Shown one piece after another: positions 51,818-63,292 of a DNA stretch of 64,000 nt. The notes under the pieces were generated by a model that worked only from the letters and a program-made list of their open reading frames with translations, did not search any database and was not told where the DNA came from. The stretch is from Zygnema cylindricum. Lineage: Eukaryota > Streptophyta > Zygnematophyceae > Zygnematales > Zygnemataceae. The DNA is taken from the NCBI GenBank assembly GCA_037447655.1, contig JBBHKE010001044.1, positions 62,001 through 126,000 on the forward strand, read 5' to 3'. A program made the translations under genes and the position numbers. The stretch's first letter is position 1. Every line of letters begins with the position of its first letter.

Positions 51818-53228
51818 GACCAGACTCTTCTCGGTTTCAAACAAGAAAAAGTCCAAAAATGACTCAAAAAGTGATAGTGCCAACTACCCGCTCGGACTAT
51901 GATTCTCACAATAGACATATCCAACACCAAGATGGTAATAGAGTCAAAAAAGAACAAAGATTCTCCAAAAGAAGGTTTGTTGGAATTTGTGAGGGTTTTC
52001 ACAAGAGATAGTAGTGAAAAAGCAACCTGACTCCTTTGACCCGAAGTGCCTTATACATCAAAGTTTGTCAAATTGCAGGTCCAAAAGCCAAAGCTACGCT
52101 ATTAACCAATGAGCGGGAAGCAAATGTAATTGAATTGACATAAGACAAAATAATCCGTACTACACTCAAGGAAAAAAGTTATGCTTTGGACAGCAGCTAG
52201 ATCCGCGGCCGGAAGAAATTATTTGTTCCACTGTTATAAAACAAAGTCATGAAAATGACACTAACTTTTCACACTTTGACCTAATGTAATTAATGAACCA
52301 AAATTCAGCTGAGCTTGAACTAAATTCCTACTGACGGCTAACAGCATAATGTAGATGCAAATCAAGAAAGTTACGTGGCAATCCACAATGTACCCCCCAT
52401 GGAGGCTGTCGGAAACTGGTCCTATGTAACGGAATTGCAATCTTTGAAATGGTAGAACTTCGTCATTCAGCCTCCGAGACGCGAAATAAAGTGCGTTCCG
52501 CTCAGTCTAGAAAATACAAGGATCTCGTCCGGCTTGGTGCACTTCCTCCTCCGTACTTTGAACACCATACAGGGTAATAAAGGCCTAGAAATACTTGGTG
52601 AAATACAAGTGTGCCTAAAAAGCTCACGAGCTTGACAGCCGTCGTGCTTGCCTGAGTAACGTCATGGAAGGGCCCATAGCCCGGAGTCTTCGGCATTGGA
52701 GTCCTTCAAATAACCTTCAAATGCGAATGCTTCCCAGAATGATGATCATGCCCAATGCAGCCCACATCCATCCCATAGATATGCATGCCAATTAGGAGAG
52801 ACGCTCGGAGAAGGGATAGGGATGAGTGCAGCGTAAGGCAAAAGTTACCTTAAGTTACCCTTCCTTCTCCCCCCCTAGCAAGGGAAAGGGATTTGGGTCT
52901 CGGTAATCGGGTCGATATCCCAATTTCCCCCCCCCCTCTTAATTAACCAGGACTAAGATATAAAAAAAAAAAAATTACCCGCCCTATTCGCTGTTCCCAC
53001 TGAACCAGGTGCTGGAGGGTAGAGGGTGTGGCTCCCAAGAGGAGGGGAGACAGGCTGAATGCCAAGACTGACCACACTAATTGGAGACCAATATGTCGTG
53101 CCACTAGAGAGACTATTTGCTAGCTAAGGAACGAAAGGAGGATTAGCAAAGTAGGTTAAGTGGAAAGTGGGTTCGTCTTCCAATCCTCGAAGATGGCAAA
53201 GGGCCACATTGATCTCATTCTCTTAAGT
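51818..53228. other. Unassigned sequence left of the gypsy pol remnant
   Basis: No gene recognised. On the minus strand this is downstream of gypsy integrase and could contain its 3' region and LTR. G runs at 52870-52876 and 52929-52938 (as C on the + strand) are candidate purine tracts, but no LTR pair can be shown. A poly-A run lies at 52961-52973. Confidence 0.35.
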
Positions 53229-54483
53229 TTATAGACCATCTTTTCCCTCCAAGGTTAGAACCCCTTTGTTGGAAACTTCGACCACTTTCAAAATTACTCT
53301 CCTGGCAAAAATATCCAGCGTGTCCTTCTTCTGTTGCATCCGATATACAAAGTCTCCTAGCATAAATCGCCGCTGTCGTGGCACATTATTTCCACTCCGA
53401 CGTAGAGAATACCACAACTGATCCCGGTGTTGAGTTGCCTGCAAATTCCCTATGGCGAGAGGCATCTCTCAATGGAATATCTTGGCTTTGTCGGCGATCA
53501 GTTTTTCGACTGTTCCCTGGTCATCAATCTCTCAAAAGACCACCGCATGAGGTGATGCAGCCCCAGGCGCAATGGGATGTTGTCCAAATAAAATGAAGTA
53601 AGGGCTATAGGAGTAAAGAGATGTTTGCCTGCTGAATCTATAACCCATAGCAATCTAAGGCACCCTTCTGTCCCAATCCCCCTAACCATCTTCAACTGCA
53701 TATTTATGTAGTGACCGCTTCACTGTCTGTACGCACCTTTCCGCCAAGCCGCTTTCCGCCAAGCCGTCGGCTTGCGGGTGGTCACGGTTGGTGAGCCAAT
53801 TGTCGACTAGACATTTTTCCAAGAGGTTGGAAAATTCTCTGGCAAATTTAGAGCCTTGGTCTGTTAGAACTTCCACATGCGCCTTGAATTAGGCTAAAAC
53901 CCTTAGCAAAAAGGCATCTGCAATTGCCTAGGACTCCTTCCGGGGCAAAACCACCAACTCGATCCACTTGGAAAAATGTTCTATCATGACTAGGACAAAG
54001 CGGTTCCCCCGCCTGATGGTCGGAAAAGGTCCGAAAATATCCAAAGACCATTGAGAAAACATTCCTGGATAGGAAGCGAATGAAGCTCAGCCCGGCCCTT
54101 TTTGTCAAAAGTTGCCTTGATTCGATCGCATGAGGAGCAAGTTTGCACAATTCGGTTTACTTGGGTCCGCAACCCGTGCCACCAATAAGAGCCCATAACC
54201 AGGCAAGTGGTCCGCTTTTGCCTGAAGTGTCCACATCGCTGATGGAGATTCGAAATCAAGCTTTGTTGGTCTGAGGGGGGGGGAACCACTTTCCTTTTGC
54301 GTCTGACCATTTCTGGAGGAGAACACCTCTGTCCCAATCGTACGCCACCATTCGGGTCTGCACTCGAGATAATTGAATTCTAGTCAAATGGGAAAGAGGT
54401 GCCCCCTGTTGGATAGATTGGAGAGCATCTGGATCGTTCCACATATCCTTATTTTCGGCCCCTATGGGGGCCTGCCCCTCCAC
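53229..54483 (-). pseudogene. Gypsy integrase remnant
   Basis: On the minus strand: zinc-binding domain LHQRCGHFRQKRTTC ... CSSCDRIK (H-x4-H then C-x2-C, in 54337-53990), then a core with DLFRPSGG, a frameshifted RVGGFAPEG and LFAKGFSL region, and the second Asp in EVLTDQGSKFAREFSNLLEK (53876-53682). The Glu block reads ADGLAESGLAERCVQTVKRS, with a 15-bp tandem duplication (GLAES/GLAER) compared with the usual single GLAER-like unit. The C-terminal FYLD-Y-type block appears around 53540-53620, then NLQATQHRDQ and RRFMLGDFVYRMQQKKDTLD (53465-53229). Many lesions. Confidence 0.9.
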
Positions 54484-54597
54484 GTCAACCGAGAAAGTTT
54501 ACATTTCCCTCCAAGATTGGGGAAGCCAGATGAAGGCGGAGGATGCTCGAATGAGTCCCAGACTGATTTTCGGGTCCTCATCATGCCGAGCCCCGGA

Positions 54598-55289
54598 TTA
54601 ATCCATGGTGGAGGGATCAGGATTTCGGCTAAGTCTGTCAACATTGCCATGGATTTCCCATGCCCGGTGAACAATGTCGAAATCATATTCCTGCGAGAAA
54701 ATAACACATCTGGCGAGTTTGCCGGTTAACTTACTATTTTCCATGATCCATTTGAAGGGTTGGTGATCCGTAATCAAGGTGAAATGGACCCCATACAAAT
54801 AAGGTCGGAAAAGTTGGATTGCCCAAACCGGTGTGAGTAACTCTCCATGGTAACTACTATAATTACCCTCTGCTCTGTTGTTGCTCCGGTTGGCGTAGGC
54901 CTTCACATATTCAGCTTTGGAATCATCAACTTGAGCCAAAACTGCTCCCAATCTGAACTTGCTCCAATCAGTGTAAATGAGGAAAGGCCCCAGGTGATCA
55001 GGCATCCGGAGCACTGGGTGTTGCTTCAGAGCATCCTTCAAGAATTGGAAGGCAATTTGTTGTTCTTCCGACCACTGCCATTCTAGGTCCTTCCACAACA
55101 ACTAGTTGAGGGTCTGAGCGTGACTACTAAACTCAAGGATAAACCGCCGATAGTAGTTGGCCAGACCTAGAAATGTGCGAAGGGTCAAGATGTCCTACGG
55201 TGGGGGAAGAGCGTCAAGGGCTGCCACCTTGACCATGTGGGGACCCACAGTCCCGAGAGTCACCTCATGTCCGAGGTAGATGATCTTCT
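54598..55289 (-). pseudogene. Gypsy RT C-terminus and RNase H
   Basis: From 55289 leftwards, KKIIYLGHEVTLGTVGPHMV and RTFLGLANYYRRFILEFSSH are the C-terminal blocks of a gypsy reverse transcriptase. The frame 55101-54598 continues LEWQWSEEQQIAFQFLKDAL and RNase H: the first Asp in LIYTDWSKFRLGAVLAQ, Glu in SYHGELLTPVWAIQLFRPYL and Asp in TLITDHQPFKWIM are all present, ending GNVDRLSRNPDPSTMD. One stop (55098-55100 region) separates RT from RNase H. The catalytic YVDD part of RT is not in the window. Confidence 0.93.
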
Positions 55290-56235
55290 TACAATTCTGT
55301 GTCCTCCATTGGATTACAGAATACAGGAAGCCTCTAGATAGTATTTAACTAACCCACTTTAAGCCACGACCACTGCTGTCCAGGAAGGCAAACTGACAAT
55401 TTGATTGCACCCCTATGCAGCTTCGACTCCCTTGAGTCCGTAGCAAAAAGAATCACTGAAAACGGCCAACCAGCGGATTAGTTATGAGTCGGCAAAGATG
55501 CCAAGTTTATACAAACTCTCAAAGAGAGAGAGGTTCCTATTTACCAAAATTCTCTAAGTCCTAAATCTCTTTCACAAACCCTATCTATTGAAGTACAAAC
55601 CAATCAGATCATTGTAGAGTACAGAAAAGTACTATGGCCGATGTACTTTCTGTACGGCCCATGTACGGCAACGCCAATAGGTAGACGCGTGTCCACTTTT
55701 TTCTTGTCCTTATGTTCGCCGGAATTCTTGCGACCAAATGTTATCCCTCCGCGTGGTGCCACGTCACGCCACGTCGATAAACGCCAAAAATGACCATTCC
55801 GTGATCTCGGCATTGATGTACGCCGTCAGATCCCATTTGATATTAAATGTCCGCCGTCAAAAACAAATGTCCGATTAATTTGTTTGCGTGCGAAATAATG
55901 TTCGCACTATATAATACTTGGTTCCATGTTCTTTCGTTTGAAATTCCGTTAATCGAATTCATAGACGTAACGTTGTTTAAATAAATATCAAACCTAATGT
56001 ATCCTAACGGACTTCTACGACAAACTGGTTTAGAGCTAACGGCTAAGCCGTGCTCCACCGGTCGGAGGTTCGAGTCTTGCCGGACTCAACCTTTTGTTGA
56101 GAGTGATATAAGTCACTCTTTAGCCCTGCCTGCTTAAGCGAGCACAGCCATGGCTCATCCACCCTCTCTATCACTCAGTGACTACGACAAGTATGGTGGG
56201 AAGAGAGAGGAGGCGGAGGCAGGCTGTCCACCTTT
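55290..56235 (-). mobile_element. B-type LTR fragment inserted in gypsy RT
   Basis: In element orientation it ends AATGGAGGACACAGAATTGTA at 55290 and its other end is cut near 56235 within the GGCAGCCTGCC block. It shares GAAGCCTCTAG, TTGATTGCACCCC, GTAGCAAAAAGAATCACTGA, the tRNA-like block and CAGTGACTACGACAAGTATG with element B LTRs. It abuts the RT codons for KKI, so the LTR went into the gypsy gene. The right side does not resume gypsy sequence. Confidence 0.85.
56026..56077 (+). promoter_or_regulatory. tRNA-like box A and box B in an LTR
   Basis: TGGTTTAGAGC (56026-56036) and GGTTCGAGTCT (56067-56077) have tRNA-like spacing. The box B has one change from GGTTCGAGTCC. It lies on the strand opposite to the transcription of the retroelement, as in the other copies. 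Confidence 0.55.
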
Positions 56236-57061
56236 TTCCGAAGCCGAAGCCGAATTTACATCATCTCTGTTCTCTCTTCTCTCTCTTCTCTCTCCTCTTA
56301 ACTAATCTCTTACTCCAAGATTAATTCTCTAAGATTTAATCATGTAAGATATATTTTGTACTATGCACATGTACACTGCTGCCTATATACTCGCTACTCT
56401 GCACTAAGAGACAACAAGGTAAGACAAGCAGAACTTAGCGTAGCGACAAAGTCTGTCCCTAGCTGACTGTGCACACTGCAAGGACGTTTCCACGAAGAAA
56501 TTAGCACGCGCTTTCTTCTTTCAAAACGACTAACGCCAAACGTTGACTTTAACACGTGTCGTCACACGAAAACACCTGCACGCAAAATTTGACACCTGCG
56601 CACAAAAACATAAAGTGACGCGAAACGAAATAGTACATTTCGTTCGCGGATAACAAATGTACCGCCGCGAAACGACGTCGTACATTTTGTATGATGACAT
56701 GACACTTCACGTCAAACAACGAAATGTTGGTATGACGATTCGCGAAATGTCGCGAAAACGACAATAACACAACATAAAACGGCGCGCTGGTTTCAAGTTC
56801 TTGGAGTTTGGAATTTATAGTGAGAGAAGAGGAGAGGGGGGAGAGGGAGAGTGAAAGCCAACAAAGATTACTTGGGGAGGTGCCTGTCTGGCCTGTACGG
56901 ACGTTTGCGAGAGTTTGACAAAGCCAACGGCCACGTGGCATTGTAAGGTGAGAGGCCTGTGGGAAGTGGCAGTGGCAGATATGTCGGTTTCATCCCGCGG
57001 CACAAGATTTATAATAAATATCGAGAATTGATCATGACAGTGAGTGTTTTGGTTGCGCACA
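56236..57061. other. Unassigned sequence
   Basis: CT-rich stretch 56262-56300, then unique-looking DNA. The minus-strand 130-codon frame at 56549-56941 has no domain. Words such as ACGAAACGAAAT recall the middle part of B-type LTRs. Confidence 0.35.
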
Positions 57062-57240
57062 GTCACTTACTTCAGTTTGTCAAAAATTGTACGTTTTAAG
57101 AACATATTGGTACAAATAAAGTCACTTACATCATTTTGTCAAAAATTGAACGTTTCAAGTACATATTGGTACAAATAAAGCCACTTACGTCATTTTGTCA
57201 AAAATTGTACAATTTAAGTACATATTGTTACAAATAAAGT
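57062..57240. repeat. 59-bp tandem repeat, three copies
   Basis: CACTTACNTCATTTTGTCAA and the rest of the unit (ending GTACAAATAAAG) start at 57064, 57123 and 57182. The units differ at a few positions each. Confidence 0.93.
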
Positions 57241-57537
57241 ACCGTGGAGTACAAATTTGACGGTCAATCGGTTGGACAACTTTGACTTTCAAAATATTGT
57301 TTCAACCGCTTAAAATTTTGTCGCGCTTGCGGACGTCGACCGTCATAATAAAATTAGCGATTCACACGGCCGACAAATGTCGACGAACGTTTACGGTAAC
57401 AAAACTTCGGCAACCACATGTAAATAAAAGTGTGGCAAACAATCACTTTTTGTTGTTACGTGAGCTCCACGGTGAGAGCACTTCAACGCAAAATTGAAAT
57501 TTAGTCGTCTAAGCGTTACATTGAACTTAGACGCAAA

Positions 57538-57821
57538 GTGAAACGAAACTTCTTTAAACTAAAGTATTATAAGTCTTGTACGGAAATATTAAAACGCATG
57601 AAACGAAATAAACTTTGTACACTATAATAAAACGAACCAACGTAAAAATATCAATTGAAATTAAATGAAAAAAACGCGCATTGTCACGCGCGACAAAATC
57701 AAGCCACACTATCTACGAATCAACATTCTTATATTGACAGCAAAATTTTGTTTCGTGCATTTTAATATTTCCGTACAAAACTTACAATAGTTCAGTTTAG
57801 TTTAAAGAGGAATCGTTTCAA
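57538..57821. mobile_element. Long inverted repeat (foldback MITE), about 284 bp
   Basis: GTGAAACGAAACTTCTTTAA through TTGTACGGAAATATTAAAA (57538-57613) is mirrored by TTTTAATATTTCCGTACAA through AATCGTTTCA (57745-57821). Arms of about 75 bp pair with a few mismatches around a loop of about 130 bp. Transcripts would form a long hairpin. No coding content. Confidence 0.85.
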
Positions 57822-57826
57822 TTTTC

Positions 57827-57951
57827 AGTGACTACAACAAGTATGGGGGTCAGAGAGAGAAGGTGGAGGCAAGCTGCCTCTTGCTTTTCTTTTCCTTCTT
57901 ATTTTAATTAAGACCTAGAAAATACCTCCCCTAAATCTAGTGATTTCAACA
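57827..57951 (-). mobile_element. B-type LTR, terminal 125 bp
   Basis: Reading minus from 57951: TGTTGAAATCACTAGATTTA, GGGGAGGTATTTTCTAGGTC, then the GAGGCAGCTTGCCTCC and CATACTTGTTGTAGTCACTG blocks of the element B LTR start. The rest of the LTR is absent. Confidence 0.88.
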
Positions 57952-58745
57952 ACTACAGCCCTCATACATGTCGCAGTCACTAAGGACTTGCAAGAAACCA
58001 TGGCTGCGGCATGCAGACAGAGAAATAGGCTAAGTGAACAAAGAGACAACCCTCTGCAAAAGATATGCCGTCAAGTCTAGGATTTGGTCCTGTGACCTTC
58101 TGAATTACCCCCGAACGGCATAGTCGTCCACCTTATCCAGTAGGTCTTGATGAAGCGTTATGTTTATGGGGTACGACATTTATTTAAACTTAGACAACAC
58201 GATATGTTTCATTTAATAGTTTGCGGGACAAATTGAATATGGAAATAGACCGGACCGCACGGAATTTTCGAAACGTTATTTCATTTCGACGGACAAAATT
58301 AAATGTCAATCTTAGATCTAACGGCTCACAATGGACTTGATGTACCGGAGTAGACATTCGGCGGTTTGCGGACTAATGTCGGCGGGTGACACGTGGTAGG
58401 CTATGAGTGGAGAGCAGATATTGTTGGAGGAGCAACTACGGCTCACGAACTGACGTGCGTTAGCGGGACGGCCATGCCATACCATGGCCGTATAAGAAGT
58501 ACAGCGGCACTTAAAACTTCTTGTACCTTACAGTCTTCTGATTAATCAGGTACACTAGTAGTAAAGGGTTTAGAGAGGGAGTTTAGAACTTAGACTTTTT
58601 GAGGCACCTCTCTCTGAGAGACCTTTTCTATTTATAGGCCATCTTTGGCCAACCATAACTTAATGCTCAGTGGAGCAAATTTAGCGATTCTTTTTGCGTT
58701 CGACTTAGGGGAGTCAAGCCTTCACAAAGATGAAGGTGTTTTAAA
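57952..58745 (+). mobile_element. Diverged LTR fragment of the same copia group, plus orientation
   Basis: Begins inside an LTR (CATACATGTCGCAGTCACTA, ACCATGGCTGCGGC) and continues with GGCGGTTTGCGGAC, GTACAGCGGC..CTTCTTGTACC, GTTTAGAGAGGGAGTTTAGA, ACCTCTCTCTGAGAGACC, CATAACTTAATGCTCAGTGG and GATTCTTTTTGCGTTCGACT. These are LTR blocks in the same order as in element B. Its true start and its end with the ATG are missing or too diverged. Confidence 0.72.
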
Positions 58746-59515
58746 TATTTGAGTAGATGTTGAGGGTTTGGCGACATAGTGACTTCATGTTCACTTGTGA
58801 CAATGTGAACGTCATTGGTTCAATAACTATCTGCCATGGTTTCCTGATTTCGTTTTTTCTACGTTTTTCACTCGACTCGCCATTAAAAAAAACCTAAAAA
58901 TTGTCAAAAATAATATTTTTAAAAAAACTTCTATTTTATACTAATATTGTTGTGTCTCATTCTAGAAAGTGTGAGATAAAAGCGATAGTGTGAGAGGGAG
59001 AGGGGAGAGGCGACGACGACACAAAATTTTGCAAAAGACCCCATGAATGAAAGTGGAGTTTCAAGACCCCTGCAATTTTTTTTCCGAACATTCACGTGAC
59101 GGGCACGGAAAAAAATAGCGAGGACTCTCTCTCGTCCTTAAATTTTTCCACTCTTGTGGCGCGTGCGTGGGTCATTTTCATTCGCTATTTGGGCGGTACT
59201 TTAACTAAAAACACCCCCTCGAGGTGATTTTGGATGAAGTTTTTTGATGAGCTGGATTCTCTTGCCCGAGGGTCGAAAAGAGGAAAACGCCAAAATGCGT
59301 TCTCATGACGACAACATGCAGTACATTCAAAGTATAGAATTGACGTTCACTATAGCGGTAAAAATGATTTTCTCGTACGACTTAAGTTTTTCTCAAAGTT
59401 CATTGAATTTTAGGGCAAAACGACAGTGAAAAGTCGATACTTTAATACATGGGGACGTACCCTTATACCCTCCACGATTCCAAAAGTACAAAGTACAATA
59501 ATGTTAGATAGTATG
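58746..59515. other. Unassigned sequence
   Basis: No gene. The sequence ATACATGGGGACGTACCCTTA at about 59443-59463 resembles an end of the 20.3-kb TIR element, with TTA after the CCC. Confidence 0.35.
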
Positions 59516-59617
59516 TAGTGTTGGGTATCGAGGACCATTTGCCGATATTCGATAATTATCATATTTCAGGTACCCGATAATCGATATATCGCTTCAATAT
59601 ATTGAAATGGAAAATAT
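59516..59617. mobile_element. End of a hAT-like element, interrupted by C3
   Basis: TAGTGTTGGGTATCGAGGAC and CATTTGCCGATATTCGATAA match the inverted right end of the element at 42577-43645, followed by CGATATATCG-type words. The LTR of C3 starts at 59618, so C3 inserted into this older DNA element. Confidence 0.7.
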
Positions 59618-61897
59618 TGAAACTCTGAGACCTCCATAAGTCCTCAGAGTGGACAGCTTCCAAGAAGCCTCTAGGATAATCCTGACCCCTTTGTGTTTCA
59701 GCAAAAAGAACTGCCACCCTGGCAGACAAAAACTCTGACCACCTGCACCCTTGTGAAGGCAAGACTCCCCTGAGTCGATAGCAAAAAGAATCTCTGAATT
59801 TGCTCCCATGAGCAGTAAGTGAAATTCTATGGGCTCCATTGCCCACAGAATTCGCAGATCCAAAAGAAGCTAATCTAGATAGTGCCGACTCCAAGTTGAT
59901 ATAAACCCAAATGAATGATCCCTTGACAATTAGAACCCCAATACACCTTCACCCCTGTGAAGAGAAGACCTTCTGTGTGCTCAGTTCCACCACAGAATGC
60001 AAAGCTTGAATATGTGTTTTGGACAATATTCCCCAATTTGACTTTCCCACTAAATAAGTGCCACCCTGGCACGCAAAGACTCTGACCGACTACACCCCTG
60101 TGTAGATTGGACTCCCCTGAGTCCGCAGCAAAAAGAATCACTGAATTTGCTCACCCGAGCAGTAAGTTATGGCTGGTCAAAGATGACCTTTATAGTTACA
60201 AGCTCTCTTAGAGAGAGGTACCTAAATATCACTAAGTCTTGGTCTGCCTACTCACGACTACCTAATACTAAACCCTAGTCCAATAGGAACACTATATAGT
60301 ACAAGAAGGTACAATGGGCGATGTACTTATTGTACGACCATTGTACAACAAGGTCTACAAGGTGACACCTGTCAAATCGGAAGCCATGGTTCCTCCTCCC
60401 ATCTTCTCCGGTATCAAATAATGTGGCGCCACGTGGCACCGCGTGACGCTATCTCCGTATGCCGCCAAAAGCTCACTTCGCCTGGCGGCTATAATGCCGG
60501 CCGTCAGATCAAAACATATTTTACACGGTTCAGATTCGCGTACATGCAGGAATTGCTCCTTTTGGTTAGTCTGTTGTTAATTAGCTGTTGCTTTAATGTT
60601 TATGTATTTATGAAACCCGTCACGTGTATCGTTTCGATAACGCCTTGTTGGTTAAGGCTGACCACTACAAATAATCACAGACCATGGTTCAAATCTGGTA
60701 AAGAGCAGATTTTGGTTATTTGTTAGTTTGTTAGAACTCTCTTCTTGTCCATTTATAAATACCTATTGTACCCTACTTACGCCATCGTTTACTCTAAGCT
60801 ATAGGCTAAAGCTAACGTCTATAGTAGGATGTAGGTATTAGGATCTAATCTTGAAATCGACACGACCATTTTGGTACAAACTACGAATTAGCCTATCCTC
60901 TTTAGACAGCCATGGCTCTAACTCTCTCTCTGGTCTTCAGTGACTGCAACAAGTATGGGGACCGTAGAGAGTTGAGCGAGAAGCAGGTTGCCTTTGCTGA
61001 CTTACTCTATTTATTTTTCCAATACAGACCTAGAAAATACATAAATTTCAACAGTAAGTTATGGAGGGTCAAAGTTGAGCTTTTGTACAGAAGCTCTCTG
61101 GGAGAGAGGATCCTATCTCCTAATTTTTTAAGTCCTATCTCTCTCACAGACTCTATCTACTGATGTACGGAACCAATCAGATTTCTCTTCCGTACACAAA
61201 AGTACAGTCGCTGGTGTACTTTATGTACGGAAATTGTACAACATGGCCTAAATGTCGACACATGTCATATCTGGATTCGGTGCCGTAATCTCCGGAGGTA
61301 CCACGATCCAATGTAATTTCTCCATGTGTCATCCGATGTGGCGATGCCCACATACCGCCGAATTCTTCTTCCGAGATCTCGGCGCTAATTGTGGCCGTCC
61401 GATTTAATTCACATTTGATCGGAGCCGAATAAATACATGCGTGGTATTTTTTCGCTTACGAAATCAATGCGCGGTATTGATTTCTTATCCGTACCACAAT
61501 TCGTACTTTTACACTACCGGTTCTATGTATCCCGTAAACAATTATAGTTAAATGATTTATCCTACGTATTAATGTTTAAATTGTTATCAAACTATACATT
61601 ACGTAATACTACTTCAAGAGTTAACGGCTAAGGTTACCGGCTATCGGATACTTGCCGTCCGGCAGGTACCAGGTTCAAATCCTGTGGCCGCCGCATATGA
61701 TTTTACTTAATATACCCCAAATATATATTTCCCGTAAACCTCAGGATAGCCTAGGTAGCCATGGCTCTAGCTTCCTCTCCAATTTCTTAGTGACTGCGAC
61801 AAGTTTGAGAGTTGGAGAGAGAAGTTAGAGGTAGACTGCCTCAGCTTCTTTTTTATTTTTGACCTAGAAAATACTTTCAAAACCATTAATTTTCACA
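59618..61897 (-). mobile_element. C3 3' LTR split into 59618-59819 and 61054-61897
   Basis: In element orientation the LTR starts TGTGAAAATTAATGG at 61897 and ends GGTCTCAGAGTTTCA at 59618. It is interrupted by a different solo LTR and its target duplication, and without these measures about 1,040 bp, like the solo LTR of 11.2 kb. Confidence 0.93.
59815..61058 (-). mobile_element. Solo LTR of a third subfamily nested in the C3 LTR, GTAAG target duplication
   Basis: The LTR is 59820-61053 (1,234 bp), flanked by GTAAG at 59815-59819 and 61054-61058. In element orientation it starts TGTTGAAATTTATGTATTTT and ends ATGGAGCCCATAGAATTTCA. Again an ATG lies 20 nt before the LTR end. Subfamily-specific sequences include CTCAGTTCCACCACAGAATG near 59980 and a longer R-U5 region than in B or C LTRs. 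Confidence 0.93.
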
Positions 61898-61910
61898 CTC
61901 CCCTTATTTT
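61898..61910 (-). promoter_or_regulatory. C3 polypurine tract
   Basis: Minus strand AAAATAAGGGGAG, identical to that of element B, directly before the LTR start. The RNase H stop codon ends at 61911. Confidence 0.9.
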
Positions 61911-63292
61911 CTAGTTAATCTTTAATTTCAGACCACACTTCTCCCTGCAGAAAATTAGCTTAGGGGAAGGCACAGGTTTGGTCATCATATCTGCTACCAT
62001 CTCACTATTTGGTCGGTACTCTAAGCTGATTATTTTGTTTACTACTTTCTCTCTAACAAAGCTGAGTCTAATGTCCATGTGTTTAGCTTTAAAATGATGT
62101 TTAGGATTGGCAGAAATAGCGATTGCTGCCTGATTATCACAAAATATTTTCTGCACACCACTCTTAAGGTGACTAAGCTCACCAAGCAAAGACTTGACCC
62201 ACATCAATTCTTTTACAGCAGAGTAAGAGGCCATATACTCAGCCTCCATGGTGGACTGAGCAATAACCTTTTGTTGTTTGCTACTCGAACAGCAAGCCCC
62301 ATCACACACATATAATAGATATCCAGAAGTGCATCTCCTCATCGGAGCATCACCATAACTAGCATCACTCCAAGTAGTGATGTCAGTATTCTCCCCACCC
62401 ATATGCAACCATAGATCCCTAGTTCCTATCAAGTATCTAAGGACTCTCTTAGCTGCCTCCCAATCCCTCTTAGTGGGAGCATTTAGACTTCTACTCGGCA
62501 CTGAAACAGCTGCAGCTAAATTCGGCCGGGTACAATTCATAAAATAGATTAGACTTCCCACTACTTGTCTTTAAGGAATAGTCTGCATGAACTTCTGTTC
62601 TTCAGGAGATAATTCCTCGTCTAAAACTATGACTCCTTCTTCGTAACTCCCCTCACTACCCTTATTCAACTCCATTGGAGTTGTACAACTATTAGCTTTA
62701 TCCATTTGAAATTTTTCAAGCTTGTTCCCTTTTGCTTCCTTTTTAGTCAATCTTATAATTTTTCTTTTTCGGTCTCTCTCTACTTGAATTCCCAAAATAT
62801 ATTTTGCTTCCCCCATATCCTTCATTTCAAATCTCCCCTTAAGATCGGTTTTTAGTTTATTAATTTTTTCCATTGATTTACTTAAAACAAGCAAATCATC
62901 AACATAAATTACAATTATTATAAAACCTTCCTCATCTTCGAAAACATAGATTGAGTGATCTGAGCTGATCCGGATATATCCCAGACCGGTAAGAAACTCA
63001 TCAAGCTTCTTATTCCACTTTCGAGGCGCCTATTTCAAGCCATAAAGAGATTTAATCAGCCGGCATACCTTACTCTCCTCTCTTTCCTCCACAAACCCTT
63101 CGGGTTGTCGCATGAAGATCTCCTCTTCCAATTCTCCATGCAAAAAGGTTGTTTGATGTCCATCTGGTGCACTTCCATGTCTTCTGCTGCTGCCAGGCTA
63201 AGAAGTATGCGGACGGAGGGAAATCTGACCACCGGGGCAAAGGTTTCCTCGTAGTCAATTCCCTCCTATTGTGTAAATCCCTTTGCCACTAG
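61911..63292 (-). pseudogene. C3 reverse transcriptase and RNase H
   Basis: RNase H frame 62561-61911 is complete: GVLSRSLN-like region, TTWSDASYGDAPMRRCTSGY, STMEAEYMASYSAVKELMWV, FCDNQAAIAISANPKHHFKA and HMDIRLSFVREKV, with catalytic-region D, E and D. One TAA (62571-62573, Tyr in relatives) separates it from 62894-62571 (MKDMGEAKYILGIQVERDRK). Just upstream the RT motif YVDDL is intact near 62880-62910. A TAG at about 63030 replaces Gln in YGLKQAPR, and a one-base loss near 63150 shifts DIKTAFLHGEL. The polymerase active site is kept. Confidence 0.92.

Larger units (their letters stand above)
53229..55289 (-). mobile_element. Ty3/gypsy pol remnant (RT end, RNase H, integrase)
   Basis: The minus-strand order RT, RNase H, integrase is the gypsy order. 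The RT is cut at 55289 by a B-type LTR. The integrase carries an HHCC zinc site and a C-terminal domain. Stops and frameshifts are spread along it. No LTR assigned. Confidence 0.92.

Noticed and set aside
56549-56941. 130-codon minus-strand frame
   Set aside because: No recognisable motif, low-complexity start (Ser/Leu-rich over a purine tract), and no related copy in the window.
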